NCBI GenBank assembly: GCA_031271785.1
Contig: JAISUZ010000077.1
Location: 1-33,736, forward strand
Direction of reading: 5' to 3'
Origin: Fibrobacter sp.
GTDB lineage: Bacteria > Fibrobacterota > Fibrobacteria > Fibrobacterales > Fibrobacteraceae
DNA: 33,736 bases
Each line of letters opens with the position of its first letter. Position 1 is the stretch's first letter. This document shows, one piece after another, positions 1 through 8,590 of this stretch. The notes beneath the pieces were generated by a model. The model saw nothing but the letters and a program-made list of their open reading frames with translations. It did not search any database and was not told the DNA's origin. The translations under genes and the position numbers were made by a program.

Positions 1-192
1 AAATCGGTACTTTCGGCGGGTTTCTTTCCCGTTTTTGCCGGAGCTCCCGAAAAAAGTATTCCTGCGGTTTTTTCGGCGGCCGGAAAACGCTTTTTCTCCA
101 ACCTGCCGTTTTCCTCCAAAAAAGCATGGTTTCGGTGCCATAATTTAAAACTCTTTCTATTTTTGCACCGGCTTTTTACGAGGTGAATTCCT
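1..192 (+). promoter_or_regulatory. Region upstream of nuoB (leader, ribosome binding site)
   Basis: This stretch precedes the first nuo gene. A ribosome binding site, GAGGTG at 180-185, sits 7 nt before the nuoB ATG. CATAAT at 139-144 could be a -10 element, but no convincing -35 lies 16-18 nt upstream, so the promoter is only a suggestion. All three forward frames are largely open here, yet none reads like NuoA: there is no hydrophobic three-helix pattern and no acidic FDVEA-like segment. A minus-strand frame is also open to the left edge, so a divergent gene start cannot be excluded. The ribosome binding site is seen directly; the promoter is inference. Confidence 0.35.
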
Positions 193-828
193 ATGAGCGC
201 TCTCAACGCAGGCATCTTTACTTCGTCCCTGGATTTCCTGGTGAACTGGGGGCGGAAAAATTCGTTGTGGCCTTTCCCTTACGGGACTGCTTGCTGCGCG
301 ATTGAATTTATGAGTACCGAAACTTCACGTTACGATTTGTCCCGGATCGGTTCGGAATATGTTCGTTTTACCCCGCGCCAGTCCGATGTGCTTTTGGTGG
401 CCGGCACGATTACTTATAAACAGGCTCCGATTTTGAAACGTATTTACGAGCAGATGGCTGAACCGCGCTGGGTGATTTCCATGGGCGCCTGTGCCTGTTC
501 CGGCGGTTTTTACGATTGTTACTGCACCGTTCCGGGCATTGACCATATTATTCCGGTAGATATTTACATTGGCGGCTGCCCTCCGCGCCCGGAGGCTTTC
601 TTTGACGCGATGTTTGATTTACAGGCGAAAGTTCAAGACGAGTCTTATATGCAGGCGCGTACCGAACGCTTGAAAGACCAGTGGGAGCAATTGAAAACGG
701 CTTCCAGGGAATGCCGTGAAGATTTGGTGGAAACCGTCCGCGAAAAATCGGCGGAGATCGGCGGGATGATTCTCGAAAAGAAACGCAAGCTGGTTTCGGA
801 AGTGACCTCTATTTGGAAGGAGCCCTGA
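193..828 (+). CDS. nuoB: NADH-quinone oxidoreductase subunit B (NuoB)
   Basis: NuoB is the peripheral-arm subunit of complex I. It holds the terminal [4Fe-4S] cluster N2, which passes electrons to quinone. The protein has 211 residues. Likely N2 ligands are the adjacent C34-C35 (in TACCAIEFM), C100 in the SMGAC segment and C129 in the GGCPP motif. Three extra cysteines, C102, C109 and C111, surround the C100 region. The typical RFTPRQSDVLLVAGT and PVDIYIGGCPPRPE segments are present. After the core there is a charged, helix-rich tail of about 60 residues (roughly 150-211), plausibly coiled coil. The start is ATG with a GAGGTG site 7 nt upstream. It is the first gene of the operon, and nuoC begins 2 nt after its stop. 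Confidence 0.97.
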   Translation: MSALNAGIFTSSLDFLVNWGRKNSLWPFPYGTACCAIEFMSTETSRYDLSRIGSEYVRFTPRQSDVLLVAGTITYKQAPILKRIYEQMAEPRWVISMGACACSGGFYDCYCTVPGIDHIIPVDIYIGGCPPRPEAFFDAMFDLQAKVQDESYMQARTERLKDQWEQLKTASRECREDLVETVREKSAEIGGMILEKKRKLVSEVTSIWKEP

Positions 829-830
829 GC

Positions 831-1484
831 ATGAGCCATGATGAAACGGTGAAAGTGCCTGTGACGGCGACGCCCGAGCTGCGTAGTGCGGCCGAAGAAA
901 AATTATGGGTGGAACTTGCGGCTCGTTTCCGTGCAAAACGGGATGCGGCCGACCGCTGGGGCTTGATGGCGGAAGTGAAGCCCGAAAAGTTCCGCGATGC
1001 GGTGCTTTATTTGAAGAATACTCCGGAATGGAGCGTGGATATGCTCCTCGATGTGGTGGGCGCGGATTACCTTGGGTTTAAGGATTACGAGGGTCCGCGC
1101 TTTGCCGTGATTTACACGTTTAAGAGCGTTTATAATCCGGCGCTTCGGGTGCGTTTAAAACTCCGCGTGGCGGAAAACGGCAGCGTGCCGACCCTTTCCG
1201 ATATTTATGAAATTGCAAACTGGCAGGAGCGAGAAGTGTTCGATCAATACGGCATTAAGTTTGACGGACATCCGGACCTCCGCCGCCTGCTGAACCACTG
1301 TGAATTTGAAGGGCATCCGCTCCGGAAAGATTACCCGGCGCACCGCCGCCAGTGGCTTTCCGCAAACGATTTTCTGTTACCTGAACTGGAAGCGCGTCTG
1401 GAATCGAAGGGTTACCGGATTCTGGAGCGTTCCGAAGAAGTTCTCCCTTCTCCTGAAGATTACATTACCGGGAGCTGCCAATGA
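831..1484 (+). CDS. nuoC: NADH-quinone oxidoreductase subunit C (NuoC)
   Basis: NuoC is the 30-kDa-type peripheral subunit of complex I and packs against NuoD and NuoB. The protein has 217 residues. The family signature region is clear near residues 130-165: EIANWQEREVFDQYGIKFDGHPDLRRLL followed by a HPLRKDYP-type motif, broken here across positions 1207-1340. I chose ATG 831 because AAGGAG at 817-822 lies 8 nt upstream. An in-frame TTG at 813 would extend the protein by six residues into nuoB and would overlap that site. The gene is separate from nuoD, unlike the fused nuoCD of enterobacteria, and its stop overlaps the nuoD start by 4 nt (ATGA). Confidence 0.95.
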   Translation: MSHDETVKVPVTATPELRSAAEEKLWVELAARFRAKRDAADRWGLMAEVKPEKFRDAVLYLKNTPEWSVDMLLDVVGADYLGFKDYEGPRFAVIYTFKSVYNPALRVRLKLRVAENGSVPTLSDIYEIANWQEREVFDQYGIKFDGHPDLRRLLNHCEFEGHPLRKDYPAHRRQWLSANDFLLPELEARLESKGYRILERSEEVLPSPEDYITGSCQ

Positions 1485-2674
1485 TTGTACTGGACCCTAA
1501 CGGCGAAAGAATGAGACTCATGCCCTTGAATATCGGCCCTTCTCACGGTGCGACTCACGGTGCTTTACGTTATATGACAGCGATTGACGGCGAGACGATT
1601 GTCGCGCTGACTTCGGAAATCGGTTACCTGCACCGCGGGTTTGAAAAAATGGCGGAACAAGGTACCTGGCAGCAAGTGATTCCGTACACCGACCGCTTGA
1701 ATTACTGCTCGGCAATGATGAACAATATCGCGTATTGCCGCGCGGTGGAGGGTATGCTCGGCGTTGAACTCCCGGAACGCGCGAAAGTACTCCGCGTGAT
1801 TATCAACGAACTGTCCCGCATTGCCGATCACTTTATTTGCGTGGCGGCAGCCGCTCAGGATTTGGGTTCGACGACCGGTTTCTTTTACCTCTTTGACAGC
1901 CGCGAAGAAACCATGGTGATTTGGGAAAAGCTTACCGGCGCCCGCCTCACGAATAGTTTTGCGCGGATCGGCGGGCTCTACCGCGATACTTACACGGGTT
2001 TTGAAGAAGACGTTCTGAACGTTTGCAAAACGGTGGAACGCAATTTGCGCGATATTCACGCGTGCTTTGACCGGAACCGTATTTTCCTCGACCGTACCAC
2101 CGGTGTTGGGAAAATTTCGGCGGCGCAGGCGATTTCGTGGGGTTGGACGGGGCCTTGCCTCCGTGCGGCCGGTGTTGCAAGCGACCTCCGCAAAGACGAA
2201 CCTTACTTTGATTATGAAACGTACGACTGGGACGTGGTGACGGGAACGCAGGGCGATGTTTTCGACCGCCTGATGGTGCGCCTCGCCGAAGCGGAAGAGT
2301 CGCTTAAGATTGTGCGCCAGGCGCTGAAGCGTTTGAAACCCGGAGCAATCAGCGTGAATGACCCGCGGATTCGCGTGCCTGCTCACAATAAAGTTTATCA
2401 GGATATGGAATCGCTGATCGGGCGGTTCAAAACGGTTTCCGAAGGCATTCGCGTGCCTGCCGGAGAATATTTCAGCAGTTCCGAATGCGCGAACGGCGAG
2501 CTCGGTTTTACGCTGATTTCCGATGGAACCGGAAAACCGTGGCGCGTGAAAGTGCGCCCGCCTTGCTTTACTCAGTTTGCGGCGTTCGGGGATTTGGTGG
2601 AAGGCTCCATGCTTGCCGACTCGGTGGCGACCCTTTCGAGCCTTAACATTATTGCAGGAGAATTGGATCGATGA
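1481..2674 (+). CDS. nuoD: NADH-quinone oxidoreductase subunit D (NuoD)
   Basis: NuoD is the 49-kDa-type subunit. With NuoB it forms the quinone-binding cavity and descends from the large subunit of [NiFe] hydrogenases. It has 397 residues, the normal length for an unfused NuoD. Visible hallmarks are GPSHGATHGALR near the N-terminus, the quinone-site histidine region with GYLHRGFEKMAEQ near residue 50, the PYTDRLNYCSAMMNN segment after it, and the C-terminal IIAGELDR ending, equivalent to the usual GExDR terminus. It starts with ATG overlapping the nuoC stop (ATGA), with a GGGAG-like site before it. It ends overlapping nuoE by 4 nt. Confidence 0.97.
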   Translation: MIVLDPNGERMRLMPLNIGPSHGATHGALRYMTAIDGETIVALTSEIGYLHRGFEKMAEQGTWQQVIPYTDRLNYCSAMMNNIAYCRAVEGMLGVELPERAKVLRVIINELSRIADHFICVAAAAQDLGSTTGFFYLFDSREETMVIWEKLTGARLTNSFARIGGLYRDTYTGFEEDVLNVCKTVERNLRDIHACFDRNRIFLDRTTGVGKISAAQAISWGWTGPCLRAAGVASDLRKDEPYFDYETYDWDVVTGTQGDVFDRLMVRLAEAEESLKIVRQALKRLKPGAISVNDPRIRVPAHNKVYQDMESLIGRFKTVSEGIRVPAGEYFSSSECANGELGFTLISDGTGKPWRVKVRPPCFTQFAAFGDLVEGSMLADSVATLSSLNIIAGELDR

Positions 2675-3720
2675 GCGCTGAGAAAAATCTCCATATTATC
2701 GCCAATAACCGCCTCCGTTTTACCGAAGGTCCGAAGCCTTATGCGGGTGATCTTCCGGCTCCGGCGGAACAGGTCGGGCATTTGCATGAATCACAGAAAC
2801 AACCGTCTTGGAATGAACTCGCGCCGCTTCTTGAGAACGAACAGGTGAAACTTCGCGTGGCGGATTTGCTTTCCCGTTATCCGGACCCTCAGGGCGCGCT
2901 CCTGGAAGTGCTTTGGATTGCGCAGGAAGTGATTGGCTGGGTACCGCGCGAGGCGATTCGCTGGGCGGCTTCGGTTTGCAGCTGTTCTCCGGCGCATGCG
3001 CTCGGGGTGGCCACATTTTACACCATGTATAAACACGCGCCGACCGGAAGATTTTTATTGCAGTTCTGCCGGAATATGTGTTGTTCTATTCGCGGGGCTT
3101 CCGATATTATTCGTTACGCGGAAAACGCTCTCGGGATTAAAACCAACGGTACCACGCCAGACGGACTTTTCACGCTGATTCAGGTAGAGTGCCTCGGCGC
3201 TTGCGGCAACGGTCCCGTGATGCTTGTGAACGATGACTTTGCCACCGATGTGGAATCGGGCGAACTGACTTTGAAAAAGGGCGCGGCTCTCACTCCGGAC
3301 CGGGTCGATAGAATTATTGCCTGGTGCCGTGACCGCGCTTCTCAAATGAAAGAGGAACCGGTGCGCGATGCGCTCGGCGGTAAACTTAGCGGGCATTTGG
3401 GTCACCCGGGTGCGCCCGGCGCTTCGGCGCGCGCGCAGGTATTGGATTATGCGCCTCCTCCTCCGGTGCTTGGAGTTTCCGCTCAGGCTTCTGCCGACGG
3501 CGTGACCCTCACCTGGAAAGCGGCTCCGGAAATTACGGCGCTTGCGGTGGAACGCTTGGAAGATTCCTCCTGGAAACAGATCGGAACTCTTTCGCCGAAA
3601 GACAAAGAATTTAAAGACGCTTCGGGTAAAGCCGGTATGGATTACCGTATGACGGCAAGTAGCGGCGACCGGGCGGCAAAACCCTCGGCTGCGGTGAAAG
3701 CAACGGAAAAGGCAGGCTGA
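2671..3720 (+). CDS. nuoE: NADH-quinone oxidoreductase subunit E (NuoE) with an FN3-like C-terminal extension
   Basis: NuoE is the 24-kDa-type subunit of the NADH dehydrogenase module and carries the [2Fe-2S] cluster N1a. Residues about 45-225 are the thioredoxin-like NuoE domain. Ligands fit C133, C138, C174 and C178 (CxxxxC, then CLGAC). At 349 residues it is about twice the usual length. The additional part has a Gly/Pro/Ala linker (about 235-262) and then a proline-led stretch, about 264-345, that reads like a fibronectin type III or Ig-like beta domain (VTLTWKAAPE, a final DYRMTASSGD strand). The domain name is inferred from pattern only. The reading frame is continuous to nuoF, which starts 2 nt after the stop. 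Confidence 0.93.
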   Translation: MSAEKNLHIIANNRLRFTEGPKPYAGDLPAPAEQVGHLHESQKQPSWNELAPLLENEQVKLRVADLLSRYPDPQGALLEVLWIAQEVIGWVPREAIRWAASVCSCSPAHALGVATFYTMYKHAPTGRFLLQFCRNMCCSIRGASDIIRYAENALGIKTNGTTPDGLFTLIQVECLGACGNGPVMLVNDDFATDVESGELTLKKGAALTPDRVDRIIAWCRDRASQMKEEPVRDALGGKLSGHLGHPGAPGASARAQVLDYAPPPPVLGVSAQASADGVTLTWKAAPEITALAVERLEDSSWKQIGTLSPKDKEFKDASGKAGMDYRMTASSGDRAAKPSAAVKATEKAG

Positions 3721-3722
3721 TC

Positions 3723-5033
3723 ATGGCAGATACGGTGAAAGTTTGTACGGGAAATTTCGGGAAACGCGCGCAGAGTATTCACACTTACCGCAAACTCGGC
3801 GGCTATTCGACGGTGTCGTCGAAACTCTTTGATCTTTCTCAGTTTGAAGTGATTGATGCGGTGATGCGTTCCGGACTTCGCGGGCGCGGCGGCGCGGGGT
3901 TCCCTACCGGAATGAAGTGGAGTTTTGTACCGCGGAATACCGGAAAGCCGGTGTATATTGTGGTGAATGCCGATGAAGGCGAACCGGGCACATTTAAAGA
4001 TCACTTTCTGATGAAAGAAGATCCGCATCGCTTGATTGAAGGTTTGATTATTGCGGCTTGGGCGCTTGGGGCGCGCAGCGCGTACATTTATGTGCGCGGC
4101 GAATTTCTCCCCTGTATCGAAACGCTGAACAAGGCGATTTCCGAAGCTTACGGTGAAAAGCTTTTGGGCGAAAATATCGGCGGCACGCGTTTCAGTTTTG
4201 ATATTTTCGTGCATCGCGGCGCCGGCGCTTACATTTGCGGTGAAGAAACCGCTCTTATCAATTCGCTCGAAGGCAGTAAAGGGCAGCCGCGCTTGAAACC
4301 CCCGTTTCCGGCGGTGAGCGGAGCGTGGGCAAGTCCAACCTGTGTGAATAACGTGGAAACCATTATGGCTCTCCCGTGGATTTTTGAAAATTCTCCGGAA
4401 GCATACGCGGCTCTCGGCACTCCGAAAGCGGGCGGCACCAAAGTGTTCTGTGTTTCCGGCGATGTGAAAAAACCGGGTGTTTACGAAGCCCGCCTCGGGA
4501 TTCCGATGATGGAAATGCTCGAATCTTCCGAGTTTGCCGGCGGGATTGACGGTGATTTGAAAGGCGTGATTCCGGGCGGTTCCTCTACTCCGGTACTTTT
4601 GCCCGAAGAAGCGGCAAAGGCGACTTTGGATTATGAAGGCCTTGCGGCTCTCAAAACGATGTTCGGTTCGGGAGCGATTACGCCGTTTAACACTACGCGC
4701 GATGTGGTTCAGATTTTAAATACCCTCGGGAATTTTTATTCTCACGAGTCTTGCGGGCAATGTACTCCCTGCCGTGAAGGCGTGGGTTATGCCAAGCGGG
4801 TTTTAAATGCAATCGTGAACGGAAACGGCCGCGACGGCGATTTGGAACTTTTGTTAAGCCTTGCCGATCAATACAACGGTACTACGATTTGCCCGCTTGC
4901 TCCCGCGCTCGGAATGCCGGTGACGGCGTTTATCACCAAGTACCGCCGTGATTTCGAAGAATACATTGCCAAAAATCCTCAGCGGTCAAGTCCGCGTTTG
5001 AACTCTAACATTCGTCCCGGAGCGTTCTGGTAA
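3723..5033 (+). CDS. nuoF: NADH-quinone oxidoreductase subunit F (NuoF)
   Basis: NuoF is the NADH- and FMN-binding subunit (51-kDa type), where hydride is taken from NADH. It has 436 residues, a normal length. The nucleotide/FMN-binding glycine-rich segment GLRGRGGAGFPTGMKW is at 51-66, NADEGEPGTFKD at 82-93, and GAGAYICGEETALINSLEG at about 167-184. The [4Fe-4S] cluster N3 ligands are C344, C347 and C350 (SCGQCTPCREG) with C390 (TICPLA). The ATG lies 2 nt after the nuoE stop. The stop is followed directly by nuoG, with 1 nt between them. Nothing appears degenerate. Confidence 0.98.
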   Translation: MADTVKVCTGNFGKRAQSIHTYRKLGGYSTVSSKLFDLSQFEVIDAVMRSGLRGRGGAGFPTGMKWSFVPRNTGKPVYIVVNADEGEPGTFKDHFLMKEDPHRLIEGLIIAAWALGARSAYIYVRGEFLPCIETLNKAISEAYGEKLLGENIGGTRFSFDIFVHRGAGAYICGEETALINSLEGSKGQPRLKPPFPAVSGAWASPTCVNNVETIMALPWIFENSPEAYAALGTPKAGGTKVFCVSGDVKKPGVYEARLGIPMMEMLESSEFAGGIDGDLKGVIPGGSSTPVLLPEEAAKATLDYEGLAALKTMFGSGAITPFNTTRDVVQILNTLGNFYSHESCGQCTPCREGVGYAKRVLNAIVNGNGRDGDLELLLSLADQYNGTTICPLAPALGMPVTAFITKYRRDFEEYIAKNPQRSSPRLNSNIRPGAFW

Positions 5034-5034
5034 T

Positions 5035-6660
5035 ATGAGTAATTATTATAACATGCCGGCGTTGCCGACGGAAAAAAGCCCGAAAGTTCCCATTACCGTG
5101 GATGACAGGGAAGTGATGGTTCCGGGCGATACCAATTTGCTTGAAGCCCTTCAAACGGTGGGGATCGAAACGCCTCATATCTGTTATCATCCTTATCTTC
5201 CTGTGTCCGGAAACTGCCGCCAGTGTATGGTGGAAGTGGATAACCCTCGCGGCATGGGGCTTGCGATTGCGTGTTACACGCCGGTGCGCCCCGGCATGAA
5301 AGTCGCGACTCCCGTTACAAGCCCGCGCGTGAAAAACGCACGGAAAGCGGTTTCCGAATTTATGCTTGTGAATCACCCGCTGGATTGTCCGATTTGCGAT
5401 AAGGCGGGCGAGTGTTCCCTGCAGGAAAATTACATCACCTCCGGGCAGAACGAATCCCGTTTGAGCGGCGCTGCGGGCAAGCAGTATCACGGCACTCCGG
5501 AAAATGAATTTAAGGATACCAAAGGTCAGGTGCGCGGCGGAAAACGCCTGAATATCGGACCGCGCGTGATTCTTGACGAAGAACGCTGCGTGCAGTGCGA
5601 CCGCTGCGTGCGTTTTATGCGCCACGTGGCTCACGACGAACAGCTTCAGCTCGTATCGCGCGGCGATCATACCACTATTGCGACTTTCCCCGGTGAAAAA
5701 CTGGATCATCCTTACGATCTTTGCGTGACCGATGTGTGCCCGGTAGGGGCGCTGACCGGAAAGCATTTCCGTTTTGAACAGAGAGTTTGGATGCTTTCCC
5801 GCACGCCGAGTATTTCCATGGACGATTCCTTGGGCGCGAATATTTGGATTGATCACAACAACGGTTTTGTGTGGCGCTTGATGCCGCGCTGCAATCCGGA
5901 AGTAAACCGTAGCTGGCTTTCAAACGATAGTCGCCTCGCTTATTTGCAGTTCCGTGAAAACCGCCTGCTGAATACAGACAAAGGAATTTCCGAAAGCGCT
6001 TCTGCGGTATCGAAAATGCTTTCCTCTTCTGCCGGAAAAATCGCGGCGGTTCTCGGCGGGAGCTGTACGCTCGAAGATGCTTTTGCCGTTAAAGAACTGC
6101 AAAATGCTTTCCCGAACCGTGTGGAAGTTTTCGTAGGCTCTTTGGATACCGCAGGAACCCCTGACGGTATTGCGAAAAGCGGCGACCCGGTGGCGAACCG
6201 GAAAGGTTTCGCGCTTCTCGGTTTTGAAATATCTGCCGAAGAATTATGCAAACGCGCCGGCGAGTTTGAAACGCTCGTGACCGTTCATGCGGATTTGTGG
6301 GGTGCAAACGCCTCTCTCGCGGCAGCACTTTCGGCGATCCCGAATCGTATAGCGCTTTCCGCATTTGAGAATGCGACGACCCAGGCTTCGACAGTGCGCC
6401 TCGGTGTAAACCATTGGAGCGAAGTTTCGGGCACGATGGTGAACTGCAACGGATTTTTACAAAAACTGAATGCGGCGCCGGTTTCTCCTTCCGAAAATTT
6501 GATGCCCGCGTTCCGGGTGCTCGGAATACTTTCCGGTAAACCGGTTTCAAGCGCCTCCGAAGCGTTTCTTAAACTGCGCGAACAAGTTCCTGTTTTTGCC
6601 GAATTCACTCATGAATCCGTTCGGAGTGCCGGCGTGAAATTGAATGGAGTTTCTGTATGA
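5035..6660 (+). CDS. nuoG: NADH-quinone oxidoreductase subunit G (NuoG), short form
   Basis: NuoG is the 75-kDa-type subunit that wires electrons from NuoF to NuoI. Iron-sulfur ligands are readable. N1b ([2Fe-2S]) is C50, C61, C64 and C80. N5 ([4Fe-4S], one His ligand) is H114, C118, C121 and C127. N4 is C185, C188, C191 and C235. The extra N7 motif of some bacterial NuoG proteins is absent. The segment after 245 matches the start of the vestigial molybdopterin-oxidoreductase domain (SMDDSLGANIWI, then a MPRCNPEVNRSW stretch). At 541 residues the protein is short compared with the 680-900 usual for the family, so that domain is much reduced. The stop overlaps nuoH by 4 nt. Confidence 0.96.
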   Translation: MSNYYNMPALPTEKSPKVPITVDDREVMVPGDTNLLEALQTVGIETPHICYHPYLPVSGNCRQCMVEVDNPRGMGLAIACYTPVRPGMKVATPVTSPRVKNARKAVSEFMLVNHPLDCPICDKAGECSLQENYITSGQNESRLSGAAGKQYHGTPENEFKDTKGQVRGGKRLNIGPRVILDEERCVQCDRCVRFMRHVAHDEQLQLVSRGDHTTIATFPGEKLDHPYDLCVTDVCPVGALTGKHFRFEQRVWMLSRTPSISMDDSLGANIWIDHNNGFVWRLMPRCNPEVNRSWLSNDSRLAYLQFRENRLLNTDKGISESASAVSKMLSSSAGKIAAVLGGSCTLEDAFAVKELQNAFPNRVEVFVGSLDTAGTPDGIAKSGDPVANRKGFALLGFEISAEELCKRAGEFETLVTVHADLWGANASLAAALSAIPNRIALSAFENATTQASTVRLGVNHWSEVSGTMVNCNGFLQKLNAAPVSPSENLMPAFRVLGILSGKPVSSASEAFLKLREQVPVFAEFTHESVRSAGVKLNGVSV

Positions 6661-8018
6661 TGGAAATCCTTACTTCCAGGCATTGGCTCGAATGGGCGAT
6701 TACGATTGCCAAATTCGCTTTTGCTTTTGTCCCGATCGGCTTTATCCTTTTGCTCATTCCGCTCGAACGGCGCGGCGCGGGTTTTATTCAAGACCGTCAG
6801 GGGCCGAACCGTTCCTATTTTAAGCTCCCTTACTTTGGACGCATTCGTTTGTTCGGATGGGTGCAGAATGCTTGCGACGGCTTAAAACTCTTTTTCAAAG
6901 AAGTGTATGCACCGAATCATGTGCACCGGATTTTGTTTGCGCTTGCGCCGGCGATTCCGTTTGCGATTGTGCTGATTTCCCCTTGCGTGATTCCGTGGTT
7001 TGCGCCGATGGTTTTCACATTCGGCGATGCGGTGATCCGGATTCCCGGGCAGACGGTCGATTCCGAAGTGGGCGTGCTTTTGCTGTTCGGTTTATCTTCT
7101 CTTTCGGCTTACGGTGCGGTTCTTGCCGGCTGGGCTTCGAACTCGAAGTTTTCGCTTCTCGGCGGGCTCCGCACAAGTGCGATGACCATCAGTTACGAGG
7201 TGTGTCTCGGACTTTCTCTGATGGGGATGCTTCTTCTTGCAGGGAGTTTCCGGATTGATGAAATTATCGCGTGGCAGGATGCTCACGTTTGGGGAATTGT
7301 CGCTCAGCCGGTCGCGTTCTTCTGCTTTTTGATTGCCATGATTGCCGAAACCGGCCGCGCTCCTTTTGACGTGGCGGAAGGCGAACCCGAACTTGTGGCG
7401 GGTTTCCATACGGAATACGGCGCGATGCAATTCGGTTTGTTCTACATGGGTGAATACAGCCATATCGGTATCAACAGTATTTTGGTGGCGTGCCTTTTCC
7501 TCGGCGGCTACTCGGTACCGTTTGTGGAAATGTCCACAATTCAAGCCAATGTGGGGATTTCGCTCGGCGTTCTTTGCGGTTTGATAGTGCTTGCGCTGCT
7601 TGCGTTCCTGCACATGATTTACCGTTACTCCCGCTGGTATAAAACCAGTTCCGCTTCGAATAAAGAGGTGATTCTCCGCGAATATTCCCTTTACAAATTG
7701 CTCGCCTGGGCGGCAGTGCCTGTGGTTTTGGTGCTTGGAATTTTATCCGCGCTCTTTTTTCATCCGGAATACACCATCATTAACGGCGAAATGGTTTACG
7801 GCGCGGGCGTGGCGTTCGGGACCGCTTTGATTCAGCTCCTCACGCTTCTTGTGAAAGCTTGTTTCTTCTGCTGGGTTTGGATTTGGGTACGTTGGACGCT
7901 CCCGCGTTTCCGTTATGATCATGTGATGCATCTCGGCTGGAAAGTGATTTTGAACATCGCCCTGATTAACCTGGTGGTGACCGCCGTGATTGCCAAACTT
8001 GTGTTAGGAGGCAACTAA
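6657..8018 (+). CDS. nuoH: NADH-quinone oxidoreductase subunit H (NuoH)
   Basis: NuoH is the membrane subunit (ND1 type) that joins the peripheral and membrane arms and lines the quinone channel. It is strongly hydrophobic, with the family motifs ERRGAGFIQDRQGPN near residue 38, the AETGRAPFDVAEGEPELVAGFHTEY loop near residue 225, and a final WVRWTLPRFRYDH segment. It has 453 residues, against roughly 330-350 in many bacteria. The additional length falls mainly between the helix after VEMST and the penultimate helix (about 285-395) and includes an additional hydrophobic pair. The double ATG at 6657 and 6660 leaves a one-residue ambiguity. The first overlaps the nuoG stop, and the stop overlaps nuoI by 1 nt. 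Confidence 0.96.
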   Translation: MMEILTSRHWLEWAITIAKFAFAFVPIGFILLLIPLERRGAGFIQDRQGPNRSYFKLPYFGRIRLFGWVQNACDGLKLFFKEVYAPNHVHRILFALAPAIPFAIVLISPCVIPWFAPMVFTFGDAVIRIPGQTVDSEVGVLLLFGLSSLSAYGAVLAGWASNSKFSLLGGLRTSAMTISYEVCLGLSLMGMLLLAGSFRIDEIIAWQDAHVWGIVAQPVAFFCFLIAMIAETGRAPFDVAEGEPELVAGFHTEYGAMQFGLFYMGEYSHIGINSILVACLFLGGYSVPFVEMSTIQANVGISLGVLCGLIVLALLAFLHMIYRYSRWYKTSSASNKEVILREYSLYKLLAWAAVPVVLVLGILSALFFHPEYTIINGEMVYGAGVAFGTALIQLLTLLVKACFFCWVWIWVRWTLPRFRYDHVMHLGWKVILNIALINLVVTAVIAKLVLGGN

Positions 8019-8590
8019 TGGTTCGTCAAATCAAACAGAAGCCGATGAATTGGATTGAACGCCTTTATATTTTCGAAGCGTTCCGCGGGCTTTTTACCAC
8101 CATGAAGCATTATCTTCGCGGGTTCTTCCGTTACGAAACGCTACCGACGGTGCCTTATCCGGAAATGAAACCGGAGATTCTCCCGACTTACCGCGCGAAA
8201 CACCGCTTAATGCTCCGCCCCGACGGCACTCCGCGCTGTGTGGCGTGTTTTATGTGCGCTGCCGCTTGCCCCGCGAACTGTATTTACATTGAAGCCGATT
8301 CTTCTCTTGACGGGCGCATTGAAAAGAAACCTTCGCGTTTTGAAATCGATCATTTGGTGTGCGTGTTCTGCGGGCTTTGCGTAGAGGCATGCCCGGTTGA
8401 TGCGATTCGCATGGATACTTGCGATACGAGTTATGTGCACCGCACCCGTGAAGATTTTATTGCGAATCTGGAAACTTTAACACAGTGGAACCCGAACGAC
8501 TATTCTCAAAACGATGTTTTGAGCCAGGCGGCTCCGGGGGGCATCAAGAATCAGCAGGCTCTGGAAAGCTGGAAGTTGAGGGTTTACTAA
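8018..8590 (+). CDS. nuoI: NADH-quinone oxidoreductase subunit I (NuoI)
   Basis: NuoI is the ferredoxin-like (TYKY) subunit that carries clusters N6a and N6b between NuoG and NuoB. It has 190 residues. The first CxxCxxCxxxC set is C74, C77, C80 and C84; the second is C115, C118, C121 and C125, each followed by CP as usual for 8Fe ferredoxin folds. The N-terminal 40 residues form an amphipathic, basic segment that would lie along NuoH at the membrane. The start (ATG) shares one base with the nuoH stop (TAATG) after a GGAGG ribosome site at 8008-8012. Its own stop shares one base with nuoJ. Confidence 0.97.
   Translation: MVRQIKQKPMNWIERLYIFEAFRGLFTTMKHYLRGFFRYETLPTVPYPEMKPEILPTYRAKHRLMLRPDGTPRCVACFMCAAACPANCIYIEADSSLDGRIEKKPSRFEIDHLVCVFCGLCVEACPVDAIRMDTCDTSYVHRTREDFIANLETLTQWNPNDYSQNDVLSQAAPGGIKNQQALESWKLRVY

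Noticed and set aside
1565-2386. 273-codon minus-strand frame opposite nuoD
   Set aside because: It is fully inside a well-conserved gene, is rich in His, Arg and Phe, and has no family pattern.
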